Part shown: positions 30,809 to 41,772 of the stretch, piece by piece
Layout: every line of letters begins with the position of its first letter
How positions within the stretch are numbered: the first letter of the stretch is position 1
From: Agarophyton chilense
Lineage: Eukaryota; Rhodophyta; Florideophyceae; Gracilariales; Gracilariaceae
Direction: 5' to 3'
DNA: 64,000 nucleotides
NCBI GenBank assembly: GCA_030374765.1
Contig: JARGXX010000121.1
Location: forward strand, 558,001-622,000
Program-made: the position numbers and the translations under genes
The notes under the pieces: model-generated
The model's database searches: none
What the model saw: the letters and a program-made list of their open reading frames with translations, nothing else
Told to the model about the DNA's origin: nothing

Positions 30809-33800
30809 TCAGCATACCATGTTCCTACTCTCCATGCGTAGATGCATTGGAGGCCTCTTGTATAGGACTAGGCTCCTCGCATGAATAGCCTCGCGAGTGA
30901 CTCGACCTGTCGACGACTGTAGCTCGTAGCGAGGATGATCTGCCTTCATCACACGGCAAGGCCCGTAATAGTACGACTCGAACGCAGGCCACTTCTTCAC
31001 CTTATTGAACGCGGGCCCATGAGCGACTAGAACCTCATCACCAACGTTGAAGTACTTCACCTTTCCCTTCAGTTCGCGGGGAATGTAGGCCTTCGCTACC
31101 GTGATTGGTCTCTCGCCAGCTGTTCACAGGACCTCCGGCGTCCTCTGGCTTGGCGTTGCTCCAGGCAGTAGAGCGAGTGTATCGTTGGCAATCATCCGGG
31201 GACGAAGACCATAAAGTAACTCAAACGGGGACGGCACCGTTCCTCGGCTCCTGCGTCGATATCCGTACAGGACTTGCGGCAGGCATTCTGCCCAGTCCAG
31301 GTTTGCTTGCAGTACTGTCTTTTTGATGGCCAAATAAATCGTGCCAACCATCCTCTCGGCTCTACCGTTCGCCATGGGGGCATACGGCAGGACTATCCTC
31401 CACGTAATCCCATGTCTGTTCATGAATGATGCAACCGCTCTGGCCGTGAAGGCATTTGCATTATCCGAAACGATCGTCTTCGGAGGGCCTAATGAGCGGA
31501 TTATTTCCTTCTCCACGAAGTCTATCACTGTATCGGCAATGGAGTTCTCGGTGGCCCATCCAATAGGCCATCCCGTGAGGTGCTCCACTGCAATTATGGC
31601 GAACCTCTTTCCTTCCCGCGAGGACGTCAGAGGCGCTGCAAAGTCTATCGAAAAGGTCTCGAACAGTCCCGTGATTGGTGCACGCAGGTTAGTTCGATAT
31701 GTCGGGAGTCTTCTCGCTCTTTGGTATCCTACACAACCACTGACATAATCAGTGATGTCTTGGTACACTGCTGGCCACCAAAACCTGTCGCGGACGAACT
31801 TCCTCGTGCTTGCGACGTCCCAGTGTCCAATATCGTCATGGAACATGCTCAATATCTTTGGTCGTGCGTCCCTCGGCTGTATCGCACGAAGCCCATCAAG
31901 CTCTCTACGGAATAATGTATCGTTCCACAGCATGAAGTTCTTCGCGTTACGGCGAATCGCCAGCCGGATGCGGGGGTTCTCTTCTTGCACTCGCGTTCCG
32001 GAATGGAACCGAGCAACGTTCAACACATAGGGCTCCAACCCCGACAGTTTGGGTCGGCCCACGAGATGGTTGCGACCACCTCGCTGGACAAATCGTCCTC
32101 TATCCGCGGATTCGCCCTCTTGGTCGTAGGGATCCTCGAGAGATAATCCGCGGCTGCATTGGCAGAACCTGGGCGGTACTTGACCTCGAAGTCGTATTCT
32201 GTCAGTAGGTTCAGCCAACGGGCTAGCCTTCCATGAAGGTCTTTCTTCTTAAAGGCGTACTGCAACGCCTGATGATCCGTGATCACCGTGAACGGTACCT
32301 CCGACAGAAGATACACTCGAAACTACTTCAGGGCAAACACAAACGCAAGAGCCTCTCTCTTGCATGCAGTGTACTTCCTCTCGGCTCCCGTCATCGTCCG
32401 GGAAGCATACTGAACGGGGTGATCCTTCCCGTCCTCCTTCTTCTGAGCCAGCACCACTCCAAGAGCCACCGACGATGCGTCGGTCTCCACGACGAAGGGC
32501 GCTTCGAAGTCGAAGAACGCCAGAACGGGCGTCGTCGTCAACTGTCTCTTCAGGTTTTCAAAGGCGACCTGCATCTCCGGAGTCTACTGAAACTTCTTCT
32601 TGACAGAAGTAGCGGTGTGTAACGTCGCCGAAATTTCGGCAAAGTTCTTGATGAAGCGACGATAGTAGCCTGCCAATCCCAGAAAGCTTCTCAGCTCCGT
32701 GGTGGTTCTCGGTACGGGTGCGTCAACGATGTCCGCTATCTTTCCTATGTCAACCTGAATACCTTCTTTGTTGATCACATGCCCCAGCAACTTGATCTCA
32801 GACTGAGCAAAGCTGCCTTTAGTCACCTTAACCTTTAGGTTCGCGGCATGAATCCTTTCGAAAACCTCCTGACAATGACGGAGATGATCCGCCAAGTTAT
32901 CTGAGAATATGACGACATCGTCGACGTACACCATTGCGTATGGTAGTCCGCGTAGGACTCCGTCCATCATCCGCCGAAACGTCGAGGGAGCGTTCATCAA
33001 CCCAAAGGGCATAACCTCAAACTTGTACGTGCCGTAACGGCAAGTGAACGTTGTCATCTCCTTGCAGTTCTCCGACACCCGAACTTGCCAGTATCCTGTG
33101 TACAAGTCCAGCGTCGTGAAGATCTTCGCCCCTGCTAGGTCGTCGAAGATCTCTTCGATCTTGGGGAGAGGCCAACGATCAGCCTTCATCACTCGGTTCA
33201 GCTGACGGTAGTCGACACAGAACCTTGGTCTGCCATCCTTCTTCGTCGCAATGACTACGGGGAAAGAACAGGCTGAACTGGACGGGGTGATAACACCCTC
33301 TTCCAGAAACTCATCCACATCTTTTTGTATGATTGCCCTGTACTTCGGCGGCATCCTGCGTGCTCTAGAATAGATAGGTGTATCATCGGTCAACTCAAAG
33401 GAGTGCACCACTGGAACATCAGCAGTTCGAAGGTCACTCATGTCCCAAGCTATGATGTCAGTCTCCTTGAGCGTGACGGTCAGGCTCCCTTGAACCTCTT
33501 GGGGAAGATGTTTCAGCTTCGAAGCTAGGAGTGCCGATCGGCTACTCTCCTCGTCCTCACTCAAGGTCTCCACTGCGTCCATCACCGACTCCAAGTCTGG
33601 CTCGTACGGTTCCTTATTCATGATGGCAAGAACCAATTCAGGTTCGCCATCCGATTCGTCCCCCGAACTCGACGAGGACGAAGACGACTCAACCGGAACT
33701 TCATCCGGTCCCGAGTGCTGAGGGGATGTAAATTCCTCACTATCTGTGTGAGCTCCGTTGATGATGGGAGGCTCATTGTATAGGGGCAACCACACTTCTT

Positions 33801-34380
33801 TGGTGCCAACAGAAAGACTCACCCGCTGACGGCTGAAGTCCAGCTGCGCCTGCAAGGCTTCTAACGTCGGACACCCTATTATGACATCTAATGGGTTGTT
33901 CTGAACAACCAGGAAGTACAGAGGAACTCCTAGCTTCCCGAAGGAGACTGGAATGTCATTCGCACAACCCAACACAATAGCGGCTGATCCATCTGCAACT
34001 GTCACTCTCCTCGTGGTAGGTGCAGGTTGGATGGTCAACTGCTCACACATTCGTGACGAGAGAAGGTTCGGCACTGCTCCAGAGTCCAGAAGGGCGTTTG
34101 CCTCTGTTCCATAGAGCCTGACGGCGACCACCTTCGACTGACGGGGACGGTCAGTGGCATGCAGAACGGAAACATGAGTCAACGGCACTCTGCCTGACAA
34201 AAAGCGCTTCAAGAGCTTCCTAGCCTCCTCTGCATCCCGACGCAGCAACTTCATAAAGGTCAATCCAGATGGGGCAGCCGCTAACTCAACCATAACGTTG
34301 TACTTTCCAACGTGATCCTGTAATCCATAGGAAGAACTCTTCGTCTTCCTCGTCTTCTTGGCCTTCCTCTTCTCTCGCAA
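30809..34380 (-). pseudogene. pol of element C: protease, RT, RNase H, integrase
   Basis: On the minus strand the order is: protease (ALLDSGAVPNLLS); RT (FTTLDLYTGYWQVRV, then MVYVDDVVIFS); RNase H (VVETDASSVALGVVLAQ); integrase finger region (DDIGHWDVASTRKFVRDRFW) and DDE core (FSIDFAAPL, VSDNANAF, NGRAERMVG); and a C-terminal region (FNVGDEVLVAHGPAF). The linker between protease and RT is rich in Ser, Glu and Asp. No chromodomain was seen. It has about three breaks. Confidence 0.88.
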
Positions 34381-34510
34381 CAGTGCGAGGGGCCATGGTG
34401 GTGCGGTTGACCAGGGCGTTTATGTCCATCATGTTGCTGCGGGGCTGTTTGGGGAGTGCCTGCCCATCCGCATTCCTCTTCGCGGCGGCAATGACATCCT
34501 TGGCAGTACT

Positions 34511-35427
34511 TTACTGCACAACTGCAACATGATCAACATTGTCTTCCTTCTTCAGCTTCATTTCTTCCGTTGATTCGGACCTAGCGCCCTCAAATCCGAC
34601 GACACGGGTGTTCACTCTCTTGATCTTCGACCAGCAAGTGGTCTCGGAGTGGCCCATCTTGCCACAACGCGTACACCTTGTGTCACGATGCGGGTTGGAT
34701 GGGCAACGGTTTGCTCCATGTCCTGGCTTCTTGCAATAATTGCACGTCCAATCCTTGTCTCCAGAAACTGCAGAACCTTCATACTTCTTTTTTACGATGA
34801 GGGAGAGCTCCTCGAACTGCCCCGCCAAATGGTCGACCTTGCTCTACAACTGTTGAGCGGTTACAGAGCGAGCTCCGGGCCTTAAGAGAATCTTCCTCTT
34901 CATATCCTTAACAACTTGGGGCTCTTCACGGTCGACAAAGAAGGCCTTGCGGCCAACCTCGTACTTCTGGACGGCCTTCCTCAACGACTTGTAGTCGGTC
35001 GGAGAGCGGTACATGATGAAACGAGCCATATCCCGGAGGTCCGCAACGGTATTGCGGAGCAGCCCAAACGAGGCCTTATCGTTGAACCCTGCACGGATGT
35101 ACAACGAGTCCAAATGGGCCAGGGAGCCCATCACATCCTTCGAATTCAGCTTAGCAGCGACTGCCAAGCGCACTTCCTCCTCCGGCGGGGTCTTTCTCAT
35201 GAACTCCGCCATAAGCTTCGACTTCAAAACCATATACTCCTTGGCCTCTTCGGTGAGGGAACCTTCACGTGCGAAGTTCTCGTAGAATAAATCAAACGCG
35301 ATTCCCTCCAGATGACATAATAGCTGTAGAGCGATTTATTTGTCAGACTTCCCTCGCATGACGACATTGTCATATGCGAAAAAGAAACGACCGACGTCGG
35401 CCGACGAATCACCAATGAAAACAACAC
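34511..35427 (-). pseudogene. gag of element C with two zinc knuckles
   Basis: The minus-strand frames give a capsid-like stretch (LTNKSLYSYYVIWRE; KLMAEFMRKTPPEEEVRLAV; LRDMARFIMYRSPTDYKSLR). Two CCHC knuckles follow near the end (CNYCKKPGHGANRC and CTRCGKMGHSETTC). The knuckles bind the genomic RNA in such proteins. It has about two or three breaks. Confidence 0.8.
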
Positions 35428-35463
35428 GCGGAACGTTAGATGACGACGACATTGTTACTTCTT

Positions 35464-35484
35464 CGAATCTTGGATGCGGTACCA
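35464..35484 (-). promoter_or_regulatory. Primer-binding site of element C
   Basis: Directly inside the right LTR the minus strand reads TGGTACCGCATCCAAGATTC. The complement, ending ATGCGGTACCA, looks like a full tRNA 3' end including a T-loop TTCGAAT. An A1-U72 pair with A73 would fit some tRNA-Leu species, but I cannot assign it. Confidence 0.7.
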
Positions 35485-35634
35485 TGTAAGCTTGTTTGTT
35501 GGGCAAGCGTACCCTTTTTTTTTTTTCTCTCCCCTCCTTTCTCTCTACCCGGCGTCGCTGCTCGCTACGCCGGGTTTATATAATCTAATCTCCCGGGACA
35601 CGTGTGGTGCGCTGTGCACCACACGTGGCCCACA
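35485..35634 (-). repeat. LTR of element C, right (5') copy
   Basis: This is a 150-bp LTR almost identical to the left copy, followed by the target duplication ATTAC at 35635-35639. Confidence 0.92.
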
Positions 35635-35639
35635 ATTAC

Positions 35640-37252
35640 ATCATCATCATCTGTAATGATTACACGCACAATAGGTGTCATCATCACCGAAATGTCTAGT
35701 TGTTCCTATACATTTACCTTGATTAGATGGATGAATTCATCAAGTAATAACATCTATCATACTCAACATTCAACACGTACATTCACCGCTGTCGCCTTGC
35801 TTGGAGACCAACGCTTTCTGAGCCTTTCGTGAAGACAGAGCGCGGTTTGAGGGCAAGTTTATTGCTTTCATGGAGGCTTTGTGCTACGAAGGGTATGAAA
35901 TTAGACGTTCGTTGCTGTGCATTATACTGCGTTTCGCGTCTCTTCGCGGCTGTGGTTGCTTTGCTCTCGAGCTTTAGTTGGTGATGTGGGCTGCCTCCGC
36001 GGCTGCTCATTTAGATCCGTCCCGCGACCGTGCTCTCCACAAGCAGCTTCGCGTCTATGTTTCACGATCAGCTTTCACTTGTTGGTGGCGTGTATACACG
36101 CCGCCATTCCGCTCCTGCTTCGTCCGTGAGTGGTATGTCTTCATTTGTAAGTTCGCAATTTGTCCAATGCGCTTGTTGTTTCAAGCATGAGGCGTCGAGG
36201 ATCATCCGAAGGTAATCTTCGGACACCTGCCGAAAGTCTTTCTCTATGAACTCAACCACGTTTTCGTTGTTTAATAATTCTGTGGTCTATATTTGAGGCA
36301 ATTCTGATTCAAATTCATTGTCGTTCTGTTTTCTAACCCCTTGCCGTCTTCCAGCCAAAGTGATAATCTACCTAACTTCACCATAGATCACCGCAACATC
36401 AAAATGTGCACCACGTTAACCCACCCTCTCATATGATTATGTGCAGATCAACTGTCAATGTCTAAACTCATCACAACAATAATCTCAGCGCATGAGCCCC
36501 TTGCAGACCAACAGTAAGAGGGCTACTCCAAAACTTCCGTGTTTACTCTTGTGTCTACTAAATGCGTCAAGGCCTGGTCACTTCCGCCATACCGCCACCC
36601 TTAAGCTTTACGTACTCTATAAACGTTTCATGGTTTACACCGTTCTCAACCTGGTCATCTCACCTTCTCTACTGCGCATGTTTCGTCTTATCCCACTGCA
36701 TCGCCCATATGAGCAAAACGTTCCGCAATCCTCACATATTTACCACTTGTCGAGAGACTTATTGAGCTTCCTTCAAACATGTGCCATACCATGTTCCTTT
36801 CTTGCGTAGCAACACTGCCTCATATGAAGTAGATGACATCCCCCAACACGAACAACAGCATGCTCGGTAGGGATAAGGTTACGGCTATGCGTTCAGGGTT
36901 GTACGGATTCCTTCCACGGTTGGCTTCTTGGCTCCTCTTAGCAGAACAGTCTTCAGACTGTTGCCGCTCCCCACCACGTCTGTGAATACGCGCGTGTCTT
37001 ACAGTGCACTTTTTCCATCTCTCTTGGTTTGTCTCGGCGCTGATCCTCTTCTTAAAATCGGTCAACTACCGAACGAAATTTTGTCACCAGCAACGCGCAC
37101 ATAAAACATATATCAGTGACTGCATCTTCATAAACCGCCGCCAACTTAGGGTGAGATCACATAAGAGCAACCTCTTGATCCTGTAAAATGCAGTGTTGTG
37201 ATGTGGTCCTCGTAGTTTGCTACATGTTCATTTATAGGGTTTTGAATTTGAC
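35640..37252. other. Spacer between elements C and D, left part
   Basis: No gene is recognised. The plus-strand frame at 36492-36809 and the minus-strand frame at 36068-36259 (MVEFIEKDFRQVSEDYLRMI) are open but match nothing I know. The latter begins with an ATG and has ordinary amino-acid use, so it may be a remnant exon. A 16-bp palindrome GGCGTGTATACACGCC lies near 36087. Confidence 0.35.
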
Positions 37253-37552
37253 TTATGGCGCCCCCAATGCAGTGCCCGCCCGATGCGAGGTTGCCGTTGC
37301 CGTTACTGTGGCAGATACGGAAGGCGCGGTGATGCCCTCATCTTCGCGTTTCTCTCCTTGACCAGACAGTTTCTCAGCATGTGCAGTATGAATCTGTAGA
37401 TTCTTCTCTAGCACTTCGGACAGCATAGAATCAGTCGCGCTCTTCTCAGCGCTGGAAAGAACCTCAGCACCTTTTTGAGCCTTGAAATCTGGGAGGTTGA
37501 TTCCTTCAAGACAAGCGAAGATTAACGTTGAGCAGCGGGTGCAGTTGTTCAT
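37253..37552 (-). CDS. Hypothetical ORF, Ala/Thr-rich end
   Basis: The frame from the ATG at 37552 (MNNCTRCSTLIFACLEG) is about 100 codons. It has a CxxC near the start, a Glu/Lys-rich helical middle and an Ala/Thr/Val-rich C-terminus. I do not recognise it. It could be a small host gene, an exon, or chance. Nothing nearby supports it. Confidence 0.2.
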   Translation of the reverse strand: MNNCTRCSTLIFACLEGINLPDFKAQKGAEVLSSAEKSATDSMLSEVLEKNLQIHTAHAEKLSGQGEKREDEGITAPSVSATVTATATSHRAGTALGAP

Positions 37553-37597
37553 GCTGTACAATTTTCGGGCGCTGAACACATGAAGATTGAGCGCCAC

Positions 37598-38704
37598 GCA
37601 TGCTCAAAACATATCACAACTGTTATAATAGCAAGTACATATGATATGTACCTTATAAGATATGTCATACTGCATAGCATAGTATAGCAAACAAAGAAGA
37701 TAGTAAGCGCTCGTGAGTAACGTTTTTGTAATGGGAGGGGGCTTCACAAACTCCAAGATCCATGTCGCTCACGCTGGGCTTGAGTAGCGCAATGCTCCGT
37801 AGTTACGAGGTAAAAAAGAAAAGGCGAGCTGTAACAGTAGTTGTTGGTGGAAGCAATGGACTGGCAGTTGCCAAGTAATTCTTCCGGCATGCTATCAAAG
37901 ATTCTCGACAGCTAATATTCGTTCGCAATACACGCTTGTGAGCAACCCTTCGACATTTGACAACAAGCATCAAGCTGCTACGATCATTTGCTAACGAAAA
38001 ATATGCAAGCACGCAACACAAAACGCTGAATCATAGCGTCATGAAATGAGCGCACCGCACCTACCTACCACAGCGCACTCGAACGCTCGCGCAAGAACAG
38101 CTCCGCCCTCCTCTTGGCACGCGCGACACAGTCAATAAAGGCAACCGCAAAAGCGCCGCCCCGCCTCGTAGCAGGTGAAGAGCTGGCACACAACTCGTGA
38201 CACGGCAATCGAGCCACCACTACCACCACGCACCGTCAACCACCCGAACGAAACTCGAGCATGCCCCCCAACAAGCTGCACCTCGAATGCATCAAATGCA
38301 CCCTTCACCATTCTCAAATCCACAACAGTCCCCCATTCCTCCCAAAAAATCACCCAGCATCCCACTGTCGCCTCGTAAACAGCTCAGAATGTGTCTCGTA
38401 GATGTTCAGAATGTGATCTTCGTCCTGCGAGCGTTTCTTCCTGGGCATAACGTGACCGAAACATTCAGATAGTCTTTGCTTTGCCGAAACGTGTAGAGAA
38501 CAAGAGCGAATTATTTTACTTGACAGAGTTTTGATCACATTTTGAGTGATTTCAAAACAACGAACATGTTTTGCCCATGATGGGATCTCCTTCATTTTTT
38601 TTAGAAATATTAGCTGAGCCCAATGCCCAAATTTTGTGTGCTTTTAGGCTATATTTCGACAGTATTGTACTACGATGGCCCGGTTTTGGACCACATTTTG
38701 TACT
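37598..38704. other. Spacer between elements C and D, right part
   Basis: The left part is AT-rich. About 38040-38380 is C-rich on the plus strand with many CGC triplets, which could be an old promoter or UTR. Minus-strand frames at 38132-38365 and 38350-38595 are unrecognised. No RNA gene is seen. Confidence 0.35.
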
Positions 38705-38955
38705 GAATGTAGGTTCACTGGGGTCTTCGGGCAGTCGTTAAACCACTGAGCTGATGATACTGAAGACAATTGTCTAAAGAATGTACTTTAAGCAGGTGGA
38801 ATATGGTTAGAGAATTAGTTTTCTAATTTGAAAATAGAATAAGCCGCTGCATTATGGATACCAGCAATTTTTACTAATTTCTTAAAAAAATAGAACTGGC
38901 CTCATATCAGGCCAATCTGGCTCTTTGTGAGGCCAATCTTCCGGTCGTGTAGACA
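38705..38955 (-). repeat. Right copy of the ~250-bp inverted repeat
   Basis: The reverse complement begins TGTCTACACGACCGG and runs parallel to 4396-4645. It has an extra GGCCTCACAAAGAGCCAG unit and a one-base variant of the palindrome (38897-38914). If the two copies are the ends of one DNA element, its own sequence would be about 5 kb once the A-B tandem and element C are discounted. Confidence 0.6.
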
Positions 38956-39503
38956 ATAGGCTCAGATATTGGTAACCACCACCATTGCGTCTCCTAGGCT
39001 GATTTTCTCTCTGCCAATGGCTTCGTAGTATTTAGAATATAGTTCAGTTAGAACAGTAAAGGCAGAAATCATCGCATTTCTGCCTAATGCTTCTAGTCCA
39101 ATTCCTCACTTCAGATAGTGAATATCGTCTTCAGAGCGTGACCATTGTCTTCGCATGGCCATCATTGGTATTCGGGCAAAAAAACGTTTTCCCGTTGCAA
39201 CGGTTGATTATTTAATTCTAAGAACCTTATTGTAGCGTGACTGGTGGGTTATCTTCTTTTAAAGCAGTCTGTCATCTTGAAAAAAATGCCAAACGTAGGG
39301 AATAATAGCAACAATACTTAAGGTTCTTTTTACACCAAACCCGGAAAACTCATTTTTTGTCCCCAAGAACCCATAAAAGGTATACTTTCCATTTTTATGT
39401 GTTCAGACTGTAGTGTCCGGTACAGACAGCCCCAAACGCAACATTGGGGTCGTGGGCGTAGCGGTTCCAAACATAAGACACATCGCTCTAACAACACAGC
39501 ACA
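38956..39503. other. AT-rich spacer
   Basis: No gene, RNA or repeat is recognised in this stretch. Confidence 0.4.
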
Positions 39504-39832
39504 GTGTTATCTCTTCTCATTTCCTCAAGACGTCACATATTTTTAGCTCTTTCCTTAATAATCGCAGCTGCTGTCAATGATTACGAATCTTTGCACTCCA
39601 CTGTATCCATAGTAAGTAACTCATCTGTTACCTTTGTGATCGGCAGAAAAAATAAAATCCAAGAAACAGCCAAGAAACGGACCAAAATAATTGGACTCGT
39701 ACACAAAACTCACCATCGTGAGTTGTATACTACGGACTACACGAACCATTATGTGGAATCGTCTCATTACACAGTTTGTTTTGATTTTCTGTTTTGCTAC
39801 TTTAACTTCTCGTTACCAGCATGCAATATGTA
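39504..39832 (+). pseudogene. Left flank of the PIF/Harbinger relic split by element D
   Basis: The sequence up to the target duplication ATGTA was contiguous with 52382 before element D arrived. An open frame covers it, but its match to the N-terminal part of a Harbinger transposase is weak and its frame does not line up with the right part. The link rests on the target duplication, not on protein similarity. Confidence 0.35.
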
Positions 39833-41544
39833 TGTAGAGCAACGCCCAGTTAGGGGATACTTGAAGATGCCACTCATAGAATGAGGATTGAACCCTCCGA
39901 GGGTTATGATTATGATCCCCTCTATAATGTGCTGAGGTGGCACTGTTTTCTGGTTTATTTCGCCTATAAGGGAAAATTCGGATGACCCATGGTTGGATTG
40001 GCCCCATGATACACGTGGCTTAATTTTGGCACCGAATTTCGGATATTTGTTAGAACGTTGGATTTTTGGGCCCTGGCAGTGGGATCTCCACGTGTATGGC
40101 CCTGAGCAGGTGTGCACTACTGTAGAGTTTAGTTAGTGTAGTGCAACGCCAAGGGCGGCGGAAACACACGAAGATGTCCGAGTCTTCCTCCAAGGAGGGT
40201 AGCACGGCGACGGAGCCTCTCCGGAGTGAACACGACTAAGTCGGGGTGTAAGGCCGAGGTTCACCGGCACGCCAAGCGGGGAGAGTGCGGGATGCTAGAA
40301 GGGAGCAGACCAGGTATGAGCTGTATTCCACGGGAGTGGGCAAGTGATAAAGGGGGGACCACCCAGTGGGGGCGATCGGGGGCATGGGCCACGAGAGCCA
40401 AAAGAAATATGTAGCAAACCCAATACTGGGGCGAGAACACGGCAGTGGTATGAAAGATATACACGCTAACAGCGGTGAGTCTCCTGTTGACGCAGGGTGG
40501 ATAAGTCTACCGTTAGTAACGCGGCTTCACCTCCGTAGAGTGTGGAAGACTCGCAAAAGCGGAAAAAGACTTAGAGCCAAGAACCTTGGTTGGGGAGGTT
40601 TACTGAGTGTCAGGGCGAGATCGCCCTGGCACTATATAGTGTAGACTACTGTAGAGAGCTCCCTAACCTAGTGTAATAAAGCTAAATAAATAGAGAAATA
40701 TCCAGCTATGCTGTGCCAACCTGTCCTGGGCCACCCGTGGTACACGTGGGTAAGTCACACCCGAATCGGGGCCACGGCACACGGCCGCCGGTGCACTTCG
40801 CGTACAAAGCGTATACCCCTGGCTACGCCAGCCCGCTAGTAGCGGTATTACTTATAGATCTCACAAGTATCGCACGAGGCGGAAAAACAACCATGTCCTG
40901 GAAAACGGCCCTCACGAGGGTTGCACTTCAGTTAGTGGGCCCTACTTAGGGAGGCGAGATCTGACGGTCCGAGCTCAGAGTAAATGACAACCAAGGTTGG
41001 TTTTCGATACCTTTAGAGGTTCTTCGTCGCCATCTTTTCGGCCTTACAACCCGGAACGGGCTCTGGTTAGCAACGCCTGCGTAGGGACACGACTCCACTT
41101 GGAGAGTGCCCACGTTTGGGTTCCGTGCAACCACCTCCTTGGGACCGCTCAGACGACCTGCGTGCACGATACCCCGTGGGGGTTCTGCTTACTTGTTGCG
41201 TGCTTTTTGTGTTTACTTTCGAGGACAGGTTTTCGCCCTTGTATTGGGTTTCTTTTGTTGTTTCGCCCTTTTTCTGGTTCTCGGGTCCGGTGCCTGTTAG
41301 TGCCCAACCCTCGCCCCGTTTTTCCTCTTCGCCGGATTTTCCCCCATTCTTTGGGATACCCATACCCATTCCCGATCCAACGGTTTCTACCCCTCACCTC
41401 CGTCGGTACTGCCGGAATCCCCCGTGGGAGTTACACCCACCACTACGGGTGGAACGGAGGGCTCTGTCTCTGAGTCTGCCTCCCCCAGGGAGCAAGGCTT
41501 CGAACACCTTGAGAGCACTTCCCGTCGCCGGGTTTTGCTCCACA
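39833..41544 (+). repeat. Left (5') LTR of element D, with a nested insertion
   Basis: It spans 1712 bp including the nested solo LTR at 40137-40930 and one copy of that insert's GTTAG duplication. The LTR proper is about 913 bp. CACGTG occurs at 40012-40017 and 40089-40094. Confidence 0.9.
40137..40930 (-). mobile_element. Solo LTR related to the A/B family, nested in the LTR of D
   Basis: This 794-bp segment begins TGTAGTGCAACG and ends GGTTGCACTTCA, flanked by GTTAG at 40132-40136 and 40931-40935. It aligns along its length with the A/B LTRs, for example CGAAGATGTCCGAGTCTTCC against CGAAGACGTCCGGATCTTCC. It also has the GAGCCAAGA and TTGTTGGGGAG-like blocks in order. Its sense strand is therefore minus. 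It is a diverged sister family, left behind by LTR-LTR recombination, and it is younger than D. Confidence 0.88.
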
Positions 41545-41546
41545 AG

Positions 41547-41564
41547 TGGTCTCCCGACTTAGAA
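41547..41564 (+). promoter_or_regulatory. Primer-binding site of element D (tRNA-Tyr type)
   Basis: TGGTCTCCCGACTTAGAA stands two bases after the LTR and is identical to the sites of A, B and E. Confidence 0.75.
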
Positions 41565-41772
41565 TCCGTTCTCGGACTTTTGGGTTGGTCATCCACGTGT
41601 TGGAATATCTCTTGGAAGAGGAAGCACCGTCGTGAAGATTTGTTGTAGTGGTCCCCTTTGGAAAGGGTGGAATTGGTTTTTATTTTTTGGAAAGTGTTAC
41701 GTCATCCGTTCTCCGTGAATCTCGTGATCGAATTTCATCATTACCCCGAATCGTCGGTGTCGTGTCTGCAGC

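Larger units (their letters stand above)
28427..35634 (-). mobile_element. Element C: Ty3-type LTR retrotransposon with short LTRs
   Basis: This 7.2-kb element lies between 28427-28578 (152 bp) and 35485-35634 (150 bp). Its LTRs begin TGTAAGC and end CCCACA. Apart from the length of a T run they differ at about two positions, so it is young. The 5-bp target duplication ATTAC is intact (28422-28426 and 35635-35639). The gag-pol order on the minus strand is knuckle-bearing gag, protease, RT, RNase H, integrase. It is a different lineage from A, B, D and E: it has another primer site, no chromodomain seen, and two knuckles. It has about five or six breaks. The space between integrase and the 3' LTR holds an antisense gene. 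Confidence 0.92.

Noticed and set aside
30608-30841. Ser/Phe-rich plus-strand frames just downstream of the antisense gene of C
   Set aside because: The sequence is a low-complexity TTC/CTT tract, and the frames are artefacts of base composition.
36492-36809. Hypothetical gene in the spacer between C and D
   Set aside because: It has no motif, biased hydrophobic content and no supporting context. It was left as spacer.
4396-38955. A Polinton-like giant element, because long inverted repeats enclose about 34 kb
   Set aside because: No Polinton genes (protein-primed polymerase B, packaging ATPase, capsid proteins) are present. Nearly all of the interior is independent LTR elements.
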